A DNA stretch of 64,000 nt from an uncultured Blastocatellia bacterium (lineage in GTDB: Bacteria; Acidobacteriota; Blastocatellia; Pyrinomonadales; Pyrinomonadaceae): the NCBI GenBank assembly GCA_946480785.1, contig CAMLLD010000003.1, positions 75,124-139,123 of the forward strand, in the 5' to 3' direction. The position numbers were made by a program, and so were the translations under genes. Below the pieces are notes generated by a model, which was not told the origin of the DNA, did no database searches, and saw only the letters and a list, made by a program, of their open reading frames with translations. Shown here piece by piece: positions 26,348 to 35,158 of this stretch; the stretch's first letter is position 1; each line of letters opens with the position of its first letter.

Positions 26348-27616
26348 TTATGGAAAGATCCCCCTCACGCTCGTTGCTTCCGCCACGCGGCCGACGGCGA
26401 GAATGTACGCGCCGGTGCGCAAGTCCGTGTTGTAACGCTGCGACATATCGTGCACTGAATTGAACGCTGTGCGAATCGTCTCTTCGAGTGTCTTGTTGAT
26501 CTGATCTTCAGGCCAGAAGAACGAATTTTGATCCTGCACCCACTCATAATAACTGACCGTGACGCCGCCCGCATTCGCGAGAATGTCCGGCACGAGCAAC
26601 ACGTCCTGATCCTCCAGCACGCGATCCGCGCCCGGCGTCGTTGGTCCATTCGCCAACTCCGCGATGATCTTGGCTTTGACGGTGCCGACGTTCTTCATCG
26701 TGATCGCGTTCTCCAACGCAGACGGCAACAGAATATCGCAATCGACCCCGATCACGTCGTCACAAGGCATTTCTTTCGTACCAGGCAGTCCGGCCAGCGC
26801 GCCCGTCTGCGCCTTGTGCTTCAACGCCGCCGGCACGTCGATCCCGCTCTCCGCATAAACCGCGACTCTCGAATCACACGCCGCGATCACTTTCGCGCCG
26901 TCTTCCGCCACCAGCCGCGCGATGTTCGCACCCGCATTGCCAAAGCCGTGAACGGACACCCGCGCGCCCTTCATATCCATGCCCTTCACGCGACACGCTT
27001 CGCGCAACGCATAAAGACAACCACGCGCGGTCGCTTCCGCGCGTCCCTGCGAACCGCCGAGTGAAATCGGCTTGCCAGTGACGACACCGAGCTCCGTGTG
27101 ACCGCGCACCATCGAGATCGTGTCCATGATCCACGCCATCGTCTGCTCGTCAGTGTAAACATCGGGCGCGGGAATATCGCGGTCTGGTCCAATGATCGGC
27201 GCGATCTCAAACGCGTAGCGCCGCGTCAGCCGCTCGAGCTCGTTGCGCGAAAGACTCTTCGGATCGCAAACCACACCACCTTTGCCGCCGCCGTAAGGAA
27301 TGCCCACAGTGGCGCACTTCCACGTCATCCACGAAGCGAGTGCTTTGACTTCATCGAGCGACACGTTGGGGTGATAACGAATGCCACCCTTTGCTGGGCC
27401 ACGCGCGATGTTGTGTTGAACGCGGTAACCTTCAAACACCTGGACGTCACCGCCGTCCATCTTCACCGGAATCGAGACAATCAACTGCCGCTTCGCATTC
27501 TGCAACACGTGTCGCATTGACTGATCTAGGTCGAGGTAATCGGCGGCGCGATTGAACTGCTGTTTGGCAATTTCGAAGGGATTGAGTTCTTCCTGATACG
27601 CCTGTTGGGTCGCCAT
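26348..27616 (-). CDS. gdhA: Glutamate dehydrogenase (Glu/Leu/Phe/Val dehydrogenase family)
   Basis: 422 residues from the ATG at 27616, chosen because AGGAG lies 8-12 bases upstream; the frame itself extends further. The substrate-binding lysines are in PAKGGIRYHPN and WKCATVGIPYGGGKGGV, with the catalytic Asp in DIPAPDVYTDEQ. The dinucleotide domain is VSVHGFGNAGANIARL. It interconverts glutamate with 2-oxoglutarate and ammonium. It is the first gene of a string with the candidate selenoprotein and radA. Cofactor preference cannot be read reliably. Confidence 0.93.
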   Translation of the reverse strand: MATQQAYQEELNPFEIAKQQFNRAADYLDLDQSMRHVLQNAKRQLIVSIPVKMDGGDVQVFEGYRVQHNIARGPAKGGIRYHPNVSLDEVKALASWMTWKCATVGIPYGGGKGGVVCDPKSLSRNELERLTRRYAFEIAPIIGPDRDIPAPDVYTDEQTMAWIMDTISMVRGHTELGVVTGKPISLGGSQGRAEATARGCLYALREACRVKGMDMKGARVSVHGFGNAGANIARLVAEDGAKVIAACDSRVAVYAESGIDVPAALKHKAQTGALAGLPGTKEMPCDDVIGVDCDILLPSALENAITMKNVGTVKAKIIAELANGPTTPGADRVLEDQDVLLVPDILANAGGVTVSYYEWVQDQNSFFWPEDQINKTLEETIRTAFNSVHDMSQRYNTDLRTGAYILAVGRVAEATSVRGIFP

Positions 27617-27791
27617 GCATCCGCTCCTGGTAGGGTTTAGGGTGTGGAGAGCGCCGCTAATCCTATGTGGTCGGGGTTCAGAGTTCAAGCTGCCGAATAA
27701 CTCATTGGGAACCCGCCGCGGCCGCCGGTGTCTAATGGAACCGTGTAAGCTCCCGCGACCCGATGGCACCGGCAACTAGCGGAGGAACTCG

Positions 27792-28598
27792 ATGTTTAAT
27801 AACCTGATTGAATCCAGTTCGCATAAGAAGGAGTACAAGCGACGCGGATCGTTCCTGCTCTTTACCGGCGCCACTTACCTCGTGTTGTTCGTGATTGCAG
27901 GCGTAGCGAGTATCTACGCTTACGACGCGCACCTCGAAGCGCAGACGACGGAAATGATCACCATCTTGTCACCGCAGGAGATTGTTCCCGAACAACCACA
28001 GCCACAACCAGCCGCCCGCCCCGATCGTCCGCGACCGGCTAACAACAACGAAACCACGGTACCGGAACGCGCTGTAGCGATGCTGAGCGTGAACCATCCG
28101 GAAGTCGTGCCCGACGCTATTTCCGCCACGCGCAGCACAAACCTGCCGTTACCCGAGCACGGGACAGCGATTATCACGGGACGTGACCGCGACCCATCGG
28201 CGATCGGTGGTCCAGGAGTTCCAGTTCCCGGCGGCGCTCAAGTGGTCCAACCACCGCACGTCGTAATTCCAGACCAGCCGCCGCCGCCAGCGCCTGAGCC
28301 ACCAAAGCCGCCGAAGATCGTCAGCAAAGGAGTGATCACTAGCCAGGCGATCTCTTTACCGAGACCTGTTTACCCGGAGCTTGCCAAACGAATGCGTATC
28401 CAGGGCACAGTCAGCGTTCAGGTGCTGGTTGACGTCGATGGGCGGGTGATCTCAGCGAAAGCGTTGAGTGGCAGTCCGTTCCTGACGGTCGAAGCGCAAA
28501 AGGCAGCGCTGCAAGCTCGCTTTTCGCCAACGCTGCTTAGCGATCAGCCGGTGAAGGTTTCAGGCGTGATTACTTACAACTTCGTGCTGGGTAATTAA
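27792..28598 (+). CDS. TonB-family energy transducer
   Basis: 268 residues; GGAGGAACTCG precedes the ATG. A basic cytoplasmic start is followed by one membrane helix (about 22-44), a long Pro/Ala-rich periplasmic spacer including PPPPAPEPPKPPK, and a C-terminal TonB domain (LPRPVYPELAKRMRIQGTVS to VSGVITYNFVLGN). It would carry proton-motive energy to outer membrane receptors. No ExbB/ExbD or receptor genes are adjacent. Followed by a strong hairpin at 28619. Confidence 0.88.
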   Translation: MFNNLIESSSHKKEYKRRGSFLLFTGATYLVLFVIAGVASIYAYDAHLEAQTTEMITILSPQEIVPEQPQPQPAARPDRPRPANNNETTVPERAVAMLSVNHPEVVPDAISATRSTNLPLPEHGTAIITGRDRDPSAIGGPGVPVPGGAQVVQPPHVVIPDQPPPPAPEPPKPPKIVSKGVITSQAISLPRPVYPELAKRMRIQGTVSVQVLVDVDGRVISAKALSGSPFLTVEAQKAALQARFSPTLLSDQPVKVSGVITYNFVLGN

Positions 28599-28618
28599 GG
28601 AAGTCCTACCCCAAGCAA

Positions 28619-28651
28619 AGAGGTACGAGGCCGCCTGGCTCTCGTACCTCT
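28619..28651. terminator. Hairpin terminator between convergent genes
   Basis: An 11-bp perfect stem (agaggtacgag/ctcgtacctct) with an 11-base loop lies 21 bases after the tonB stop and 27 before the stop of the opposing hydrolase. There is no T-run on either side, so termination could rely on the stem alone or on a factor. Its convergent position suits a bidirectional terminator. Confidence 0.7.
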
Positions 28652-28677
28652 CCCGCCGTCAGGAATAATCCGTTAAC

Positions 28678-29379
28678 TCAAATCGTTTCCGCCCAACGCG
28701 CGATCTCGTCCATCGCGTTTTCGTAAACCTGTGGTTGGTCCACGCCAAACTTCTTCGGCGCTTTGAACGAATGATCGCCGCCTTCGATCGCGTAGATCTT
28801 CGCAGGCGGACGAAGGTTCTTCACGAATGGTTGAATCTCGTCCGGCGTCCCGAGCGCGTCGCGCGTCCCCTGCACAAACAGCATCGGCTTCTGAATGTGC
28901 TCCAGATGTTCGACGCGCAGCTTCGCGGGATTGCCCGGCGGATGTAACGGGTAACCGAGAAACACGAGCCCGCTCACATCCAACGCGAGCGGCGCTTCTT
29001 CACGCGCCGCGACCACCTGCGACGCGATGCGGCCGCCCATCGACTTCCCGCCAACAACCAAACGGTTCGACTTCAGTTTGCGATGCTTCGCGATCGCTTC
29101 GATCACCGCACGAAAGCACGACTCGAGTTTCGGCTTTTGATCGGGAACTGAACGTCCCTGCTCCATGTAGATGAAGTTGAACGTCATCACATCCAGCCCG
29201 CGCTCTGCGAGACCGCGGGCAAACATGCGCATGAAACCGCTCAACTGGTTCGCGCCCGCGCCGTGGCCCAACAAAGCGGTCAGCCCGGCGCGAATCTTTT
29301 TCGCCGCCGGATAAAGCAGCGCGGTCACAGATTCCTGCTCGTTAACTTTGATTGTCAGTTGCTCGGTTTCGTCTGTCAT
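28678..29379 (-). CDS. Alpha/beta hydrolase (KANL3/Tex30-like)
   Basis: 233 residues of alpha/beta hydrolase fold. The oxyanion segment is ALLGHGAGANQ, the nucleophile elbow is VVGGKSMGGRIAS (Ser), an Asp is in VQGTRDALGTPDE, and the final His is in EGGDHSFKAPKK. The complete Ser-Asp-His triad implies hydrolysis of an ester or amide. There is no signal peptide, so it is cytoplasmic. Substrate unknown. It lies 9 bases downstream of the LysM gene on the same strand. Confidence 0.82.
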   Translation of the reverse strand: MTDETEQLTIKVNEQESVTALLYPAAKKIRAGLTALLGHGAGANQLSGFMRMFARGLAERGLDVMTFNFIYMEQGRSVPDQKPKLESCFRAVIEAIAKHRKLKSNRLVVGGKSMGGRIASQVVAAREEAPLALDVSGLVFLGYPLHPPGNPAKLRVEHLEHIQKPMLFVQGTRDALGTPDEIQPFVKNLRPPAKIYAIEGGDHSFKAPKKFGVDQPQVYENAMDEIARWAETI

Positions 29380-29388
29380 CGTGTGGGT

Positions 29389-30306
29389 TTAGGTTTCTTT
29401 CGCGAGCATCGCGAGGGCGTCCGCCAGCTCGTTCTGGAATCGCTTCGCCACGCCTGCCTGAACGTTCGGCGAACTCTTCGAGAAGTAAGCGAGATTGCCG
29501 TCGGGTTTTCTGCGCCCGCGTTCCGCGTAGATGGCAGTAATGAGCTGTTTGTCGTAAGTCGGGTCGGAAGTAGTGCAGGAAAGATTCGCGATCGCGCGAC
29601 CTACGATCGGCGTCGCGCCGCCGTGTTGCACCGCGGTGGACCACACCACATTTTGCAGTGCGAAGCTGCGCGTGTTCACGTCGAGCTTGTTTTCGGCGAG
29701 TATCTTGGCTGCGAGCGGATCATAATGGCTCTGCTTGATAAAGCCGTGTTGTGCTCTTTGAAAATCGTCGGCTTGCGCCGCGGCGATGCGTTTCCAGCAG
29801 GCAGTGAAATCCGCCGAGCCGGCGGTGAGATTCTTAAAATCTGTGGCCCACGGAAATCCCGACTGGCCCACGAAGCGTTGCGGAACGCCCATCTTCGAGG
29901 CCATCTGATAAGAACCGTACGAGACACCGCCGGGATCACCGACGCCGGTAGAAACAACGCCCGGTCCGCGGCCGCCGGTTTCGTACTTCGCCGAAAGACA
30001 GCCGAGCTCGTCGGCGAGCGCTGCGCCGATTGCGCCGGCAGCCGTCGTCACTGGATTGGACGGCAACGGCTGCGTGTTGTCAGTCGAGCTTGCGACTACC
30101 GGGTTAGCCGGCAACGGTTGCGTCGCTTCGTTCGCGTCCGACGCGTCCGTTGCACCCGAACTGTCCGGCAGATTCACGATGTCGCCAACGTTGATTCGGT
30201 TGGGATCGCTGATCTGGGGGTTAGCTTGTAAAAGTTGGGCCAGCGTCAGGCCGTTGCGCGCCGCGATCCGCGAGAGCGAATCGCCCGCCTTTACCGTGTA
30301 AGTCAT
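29389..30306 (-). CDS. LysM protein with a lysozyme-like C-terminal domain
   Basis: 305 residues. An N-terminal LysM module (YTVKAGDSLSRIAARNGLTL) binds peptidoglycan or chitin. A Ser/Pro/Asn-rich linker follows. From about residue 100, AKYETGGRGPGVVSTGVGDP and GGVSYGSYQMAS resemble the catalytic start of phage-type or chitosanase-like lysozyme domains, with the Glu in YETGG a candidate acid. No signal peptide is present, unusual for a wall enzyme; phage-type release or tail association are possible alternatives. Function as muramidase is inferred. Confidence 0.7.
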   Translation of the reverse strand: MTYTVKAGDSLSRIAARNGLTLAQLLQANPQISDPNRINVGDIVNLPDSSGATDASDANEATQPLPANPVVASSTDNTQPLPSNPVTTAAGAIGAALADELGCLSAKYETGGRGPGVVSTGVGDPGGVSYGSYQMASKMGVPQRFVGQSGFPWATDFKNLTAGSADFTACWKRIAAAQADDFQRAQHGFIKQSHYDPLAAKILAENKLDVNTRSFALQNVVWSTAVQHGGATPIVGRAIANLSCTTSDPTYDKQLITAIYAERGRRKPDGNLAYFSKSSPNVQAGVAKRFQNELADALAMLAKET

Positions 30307-30376
30307 TTAAAGAGGAACCTCCGTTCGAATTCGCGAGGGATTGGCATAGTAGTCAAACGCCCCGTTAGAGTTCAAG

Positions 30377-31540
30377 CTAGCTGTAGGTCCGCGGCACGCG
30401 TTCGCTGACGCCGCACGTGACCTCGTAAGACAGTGTACCAGCGATGCGGGCGAGTTCTTCGGCTTTGATTCTTAGCTCGGTGTGGCGGCGGTCCCAGCCA
30501 AGCAACGTCACCTGATCGTGTAACTCGACACCGGGCACGTCCGTCACGTCAATCAACGTGAGATCCATCGAGACACGTCCCACGACTGGAGCATAAACGC
30601 CGCGGACGATCACGTGAGCACGGTTCGAGAGCCCGCGCATGTAGCCGTCATGATAGCCGATCGCGATCGTCGCGATCAGACTTCGTCGCGAGGCTTCGAA
30701 CGTGCAACCGTAACCGATCGTTTCGCCGCGCGGCACCCACTTCAAAAGCATGATGCGCGAGTGCAGCGACATCACCGATCCCAAACCCGGATCGGTTATC
30801 CCCGGCGGCAACACGTCGCGCCAAAGACCGTACAACACGCCGCCGGGACGAACCATGTTGCCCCACGCTTCACGATGGCCGTAGATGCCCGCGGAGTTTG
30901 CGAGATGCAGATGAGTGGGACGATAACCGTGTTCGCGAAACGTCGCGACCGCGTCGTCAAAGCGATGAATCTGATCGAGAGTCAACGGCTCGCATGAAGT
31001 TTCGTCGGCCGCGGCAAAGTGCGTCATCACTCCATCAGCGCGCACATGCGGAAATTGCTCCAGCAGCGAGACAAACTCGCCGACTTGATCGACGCGCACG
31101 CCGAGCCGACCCATGCCCGTGTCGACTTTCACATGCACGTCGGCGATCGTGTTCGCTTCCGCAGCGGCCTGGTTGAGCGCCTCGAGCATGTCGCGGCGAT
31201 AAACGACCGCGGTCAGTTTGTGTTGAATACACGCGGCGGCCTGTCCCGGCCAGAAACCGGCGAGACAAAGCACCGGCTGCGTGATGCCGGCGTTGCGCAA
31301 CTCGATCGCTTCTTCAGGCAGCGCGACGCCGAACCAGTCAGCGCCTTCCGCGGCGAGCCGCCGAGCGCATTGCACGGCGCCGTGACCGTACGCGTTGGCT
31401 TTAACCACCGCCATGATTCGCGCGGCCGTACCGACGCGCTTTCTGACCTGATTGAAGTTTGCGGCGAGTTGATTGAGATCGATCTCCGCCCACGTCGGTC
31501 GACGCGGAACGTTGGGTCGCGGGTCCGGAAACGAGGCCAT
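30377..31540 (-). CDS. alr: Alanine racemase
   Basis: 387 residues of the Alr fold. The PLP lysine is in MAVVKANAYGHGAV, the catalytic Tyr is in ETIGYGCTFEASR, and VVGRVSMDLTLIDVT is the conserved C-terminal region. It makes D-alanine for peptidoglycan in the cytoplasm. It stands alone between the LysM protein and the divergently transcribed nuclease gene. Nothing is unusual in length or active site. Confidence 0.96.
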   Translation of the reverse strand: MASFPDPRPNVPRRPTWAEIDLNQLAANFNQVRKRVGTAARIMAVVKANAYGHGAVQCARRLAAEGADWFGVALPEEAIELRNAGITQPVLCLAGFWPGQAAACIQHKLTAVVYRRDMLEALNQAAAEANTIADVHVKVDTGMGRLGVRVDQVGEFVSLLEQFPHVRADGVMTHFAAADETSCEPLTLDQIHRFDDAVATFREHGYRPTHLHLANSAGIYGHREAWGNMVRPGGVLYGLWRDVLPPGITDPGLGSVMSLHSRIMLLKWVPRGETIGYGCTFEASRRSLIATIAIGYHDGYMRGLSNRAHVIVRGVYAPVVGRVSMDLTLIDVTDVPGVELHDQVTLLGWDRRHTELRIKAEELARIAGTLSYEVTCGVSERVPRTYS

Positions 31541-31561
31541 GCTTTAGTTTACCTTAAATCA

Positions 31562-31590
31562 TTGACTCGCTTTCACGTCAGGCATAAACT
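31562..31590 (+). promoter_or_regulatory. Sigma-70-type promoter for the S1/P1 nuclease gene
   Basis: TTGACT at 31562-31567 and TAAACT at 31585-31590 are separated by 17 bases. The next gene starts 38 bases downstream. Confidence 0.6.
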
Positions 31591-31628
31591 CGCGCCGCTT
31601 TCTCACTCTGCTCCCGGATTGAAAACCA

Positions 31629-32678
31629 ATGAAGAAACTTCCCATCCTCCTACTCACGCTTTGTCTTTTCTCAGTCAACACCCTCGCTTATGGACCACGC
31701 GGACACCAGCTCGTCGGTGCGATTGCCGATAAGCGTTTGGCCAAAAACCCGGCGGTCGCCAAGAAGGTCAGAGACTTGCTTGACGGGCTCACGCTCGCGC
31801 AGGTCGCGACCTTTCCTGATGGCATCAAGAGCTGGGACGACTGCAACGGACCGCCCAGCAACGCTCCGGTTACTAATAAGACTCGCATCAATAACGAGCT
31901 GCGCGCTTTCCACGACGCGAACCTCTGCAGCAGTCATCCTTCCCACCACGAGTTTCACTATACTGACGTGCCCGTGTTTGGGGACGAAGAATATGCTGAC
32001 GGACAAACAGGCGGGCAGTTTGGCGTCGGCCGCAGCGAGTTTGACATCGTGCAACTGATTCCGTTCTGCATTCGCGTGTTGCGCGGCGATGAGCCGGAGA
32101 ACAACTCGCGTGCGATCACGAAGTCAGTCGCGGTGATACTGCTGGCGCATTACCTCGGCGACATTCATCAACCGCTGCACGTCGGCGCGGAGTATTTCAA
32201 CGCGGACGGCGATGCGTTTCAACCCTCGAACACGAACAAGGGATTTGCGGATCAGGGTGGCGGCAAGTTGACGTTGTGGACGTTTAGCGGTGGCAAGCTG
32301 AAGTCTGTCGGAAAGTTTCATGGCTACTGGGACGGACAGACTGTCGACAACGCGTTCGGTCAAACGGCAAATACCACCGTGGCGAAACGTTTGGCGGCGC
32401 AGGAGCCGTCCGACTGGCAACTGACCGGTGCTCCTGAAACGTGGGCGGAACAGATGGCGAACGACATCCTGCCGCTCGCGCGCGAAGCACACGCGCGTCT
32501 CACCTTCGAGCACATCAAGACCACTGCCGGCGCGCAGGACATCAAGAGCGGACAAGCGAAGGAGAAACACAAACCCGGCGACCAGTTTTACGCCCTCTGG
32601 GCCGCGAACGTAGTGAAGAATGAGATACAAAAAGGTGGCTGGCGTTTGGCGGCGTTGTTGGAAGAGACGCTCCAATAA
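31629..32678 (+). CDS. S1/P1-type zinc nuclease, secreted
   Basis: 349 residues with a signal peptide (KKLPILLLTLCLFSVNTLA). Zinc ligands of the S1/P1 family are recognisable: His in RGHQLVG, Asp in FPDGIKSWDD, His in HEFHYTDVP, the HYLGDIHQPLHVG block and GKFHGYWD. The family's first mature residue is normally Trp; here it appears to be Tyr (LA then YGPRGH). The enzyme would cut single-stranded DNA/RNA or remove 3' phosphates outside the cytoplasm, perhaps for phosphate or nucleotide scavenging. It has its own promoter. Confidence 0.88.
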   Translation: MKKLPILLLTLCLFSVNTLAYGPRGHQLVGAIADKRLAKNPAVAKKVRDLLDGLTLAQVATFPDGIKSWDDCNGPPSNAPVTNKTRINNELRAFHDANLCSSHPSHHEFHYTDVPVFGDEEYADGQTGGQFGVGRSEFDIVQLIPFCIRVLRGDEPENNSRAITKSVAVILLAHYLGDIHQPLHVGAEYFNADGDAFQPSNTNKGFADQGGGKLTLWTFSGGKLKSVGKFHGYWDGQTVDNAFGQTANTTVAKRLAAQEPSDWQLTGAPETWAEQMANDILPLAREAHARLTFEHIKTTAGAQDIKSGQAKEKHKPGDQFYALWAANVVKNEIQKGGWRLAALLEETLQ

Positions 32679-32771
32679 AGTTCGTGTGTTTCGCTGTTTT
32701 CTGTGTTCTACTTGAGGCCGCAAACGAAGTCTGCCCAGGCTCCGCAATCCTTGAAGTAGATCTCTCTCGTT

Positions 32772-35069
32772 ATGAAGTTTTTCAGTGCTGTATTCCTCGT
32801 TGTTCTTCTCAGTGTCCCCGCACCTGCCGCCGCCCAGACGCGTGAGAGTTGGCGCAGCGTCAGGACGAATAATCTCTTCGTGATCGGTAATGCCGATCCG
32901 GAGAAGCTGCGGCAGGTCGCGGCGTGGCTCGAGTTCTTTCATAGCGCGTTTGGCAGACTCGTGTCGCACAACGTGCTCGACGCGTCAGTACCGACGACCG
33001 TGATCGTCTTTCGCGACGACGCGTCCTTCATTCCTTTCAAGCCACTCTACCAGGGCCGTCCACTCAATCTGGCGGGCTTCTTCCAGGCCGGTGAAGACGT
33101 CAATTACATCGCGATGTCGCTCGACGCGCGCGAAAGAGATCCTTACAGCATCGCGTTTCACGAGTACGTCCACCTGCACCTGCGCGACAACGTGCCGCAG
33201 GCGCCGGTGTGGCTAAACGAAGGCCTCGCGGAGTTCTACGGTCATCTGCAATTCTCGGCGGGCGAAGCGGTATTGGGCGTGCCGCTTTCTTATCTTCATC
33301 TCTTGCGCAGCCAGGAACTGTTGCCGCTGACAACGCTACTCGCGATCGATCACAAGTCACCGCATTACAACGAACAGGACAAGAGCGGGATTTTCTACGG
33401 CGAGTCGTGGGCGCTGGTCCATTACCTGATGCTCGGCGGGCCCGGGCGACAGGATCAGTTCAGGAGATTTCTGCAACAGGTGAGTCGCGGTGAAGACGTA
33501 GCGAAGTCGTTGGAGAGTTCTTTCGGCATGACGCTGGAAACTATCGAGAAGGAATTGCGCGCGTACGTCAATCGCGGCGATCTCCCGACACTGCGGCTCG
33601 CGAGTGGTGACGATCCGCAGGCTTACGCGTCGTTCACCGCGATGCAACGGCAATCGCTTTCAGATGCCGAAGCGAATTACTACCTCGGCGATCTGCTGCT
33701 GCACATCAACCGTCAGGACGACGCCGAGCCTTATTTCAAACAGGCGATCGCCCTCGATCCGAACCTCACGTCCGCGTATGCCGCGTTGGGCCGGCTGAGT
33801 CTGCGTCAGAAGCGTTACGACGAAGCGAAGAAGTATCTGGAGCGCGCGACGAGGTCGCCGCAAAATTATCTCGTTCACTTTAACTACGCGTGGCTGCTCA
33901 GTCGCGATGGAGTTTCCGCGGGCGGACGCAACGCAGCGTCTGCTGAAACTGCTGCCGCGATACGCGAACAACTCGCGCGGGTGATGAAACTGTCGCCTGA
34001 TTTCGCGCCGGCTTATTCGCTCTTTGCATACGTCGATCTCGCGCGCAACGAGCGTCTCGACGAAGCGCTGGAGATGGCCCAGAAAGCGCATCGTCTCGAG
34101 CCGGCAAAAGCGAGCTCCACGTTGCTCCTCGCGCAGGTTTACGCGCGCCGCTCGGACGCGAACGCGGCTCGCGAGCTCGCGCAACCACTAACACGCGACT
34201 CAGACACAGCTATCCGACAGCAAGCGCAGGACGTCATTGATTTCCTGGACGGCAAGCCGGCTCGCTCGAACGGCGACGCGCGCGCTACTGTGAGTAGTGC
34301 GCCCATTGCCGAATCGGTCCAGCCAACCCGAGGCGGCGTCTTAAGCGGCGGCGCATCGACCGGCGGCACGTCAACGATCCGCGACGGCCAAACGATCGAT
34401 AACTCCGCTTCACTTCCGAGTCTCGACGAAGTGCTGGCGCGCTACGTGGAAGCAATCGGTGGTGAAAAAGTGATCGCGGCCGCGACCAGCCGGGTAATCA
34501 AAGGAACGGTTGACGTCACCGGCCTGAGCCACGGCGGTAGTTATGAAAGTTATCAACAAGCTCCGAACAAGTTTTATTTCCTCATGCAAGCTTATCCGTT
34601 CGGGATTGCAAAGAGCGGCTACAACGGACGAGTCGCATGGATGTCGAGTAATGCAACGACGACCATCATCAAAAACCCCGCCGACGTCGCCTACTTTGCG
34701 AGCGTAGCCGGCTTCTTCTCGCCGCTTGCGTTGAAGCAGAGATATGCGAAGGTGACGCTCGCCGGCGCCAGCCAGATCGGTTTTCGCGACGTTTACGTGC
34801 TGGAGTTGCAACCGGCGACCGGATCTGCCGAACGTTTGTATCTGGATACGAAGACGTACCTGCCGGTGCGATTCAATAAGGTGCAGACTTTCGGCAACGT
34901 GAAAGTGCCGGTGGAAATCTATCTCGACGATTGGAAAGCCGTCGACGGCATTCAGTTTCCCTTCACCATCACCGAGAGTATGCCGAAGCAATCGATGAGC
35001 TTCACCATCACCGAGGTCCGCCACAACGTTCCGATCGATGCACGCCTCTTCGATCCACCAAAGCCGTAA
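32772..35069 (+). CDS. Secreted gluzincin-like peptidase with TPRs and C-terminal lipoprotein-sorting-like domain
   Basis: 765 residues. A signal peptide (FSAVFLVVLLSVPAPAAAQ) is followed by a peptidase_MA-like domain with HEYVHLHLRD at about residue 132 and a downstream Glu in WLNEGLAEFYG, the gluzincin pattern HExxH...E. TPR repeats occupy about 300-500. The last 200 residues (SLDEVLARYVEAIGG onward) resemble the LolA-like barrel domain common in acidobacterial secreted proteins. Proteolytic activity is inferred from the zinc motif; role unknown. It lies 93 bases downstream of the nuclease gene. Confidence 0.78.
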   Translation: MKFFSAVFLVVLLSVPAPAAAQTRESWRSVRTNNLFVIGNADPEKLRQVAAWLEFFHSAFGRLVSHNVLDASVPTTVIVFRDDASFIPFKPLYQGRPLNLAGFFQAGEDVNYIAMSLDARERDPYSIAFHEYVHLHLRDNVPQAPVWLNEGLAEFYGHLQFSAGEAVLGVPLSYLHLLRSQELLPLTTLLAIDHKSPHYNEQDKSGIFYGESWALVHYLMLGGPGRQDQFRRFLQQVSRGEDVAKSLESSFGMTLETIEKELRAYVNRGDLPTLRLASGDDPQAYASFTAMQRQSLSDAEANYYLGDLLLHINRQDDAEPYFKQAIALDPNLTSAYAALGRLSLRQKRYDEAKKYLERATRSPQNYLVHFNYAWLLSRDGVSAGGRNAASAETAAAIREQLARVMKLSPDFAPAYSLFAYVDLARNERLDEALEMAQKAHRLEPAKASSTLLLAQVYARRSDANAARELAQPLTRDSDTAIRQQAQDVIDFLDGKPARSNGDARATVSSAPIAESVQPTRGGVLSGGASTGGTSTIRDGQTIDNSASLPSLDEVLARYVEAIGGEKVIAAATSRVIKGTVDVTGLSHGGSYESYQQAPNKFYFLMQAYPFGIAKSGYNGRVAWMSSNATTTIIKNPADVAYFASVAGFFSPLALKQRYAKVTLAGASQIGFRDVYVLELQPATGSAERLYLDTKTYLPVRFNKVQTFGNVKVPVEIYLDDWKAVDGIQFPFTITESMPKQSMSFTITEVRHNVPIDARLFDPPKP

Positions 35070-35158
35070 CTTCAAACGAGGCGTAACGCCGCACAAATTT
35101 ACTTTAGCGACAAGAGACAACAAAAAGGACAACTGTCAGCAAAGATTATTGGCTTTGT

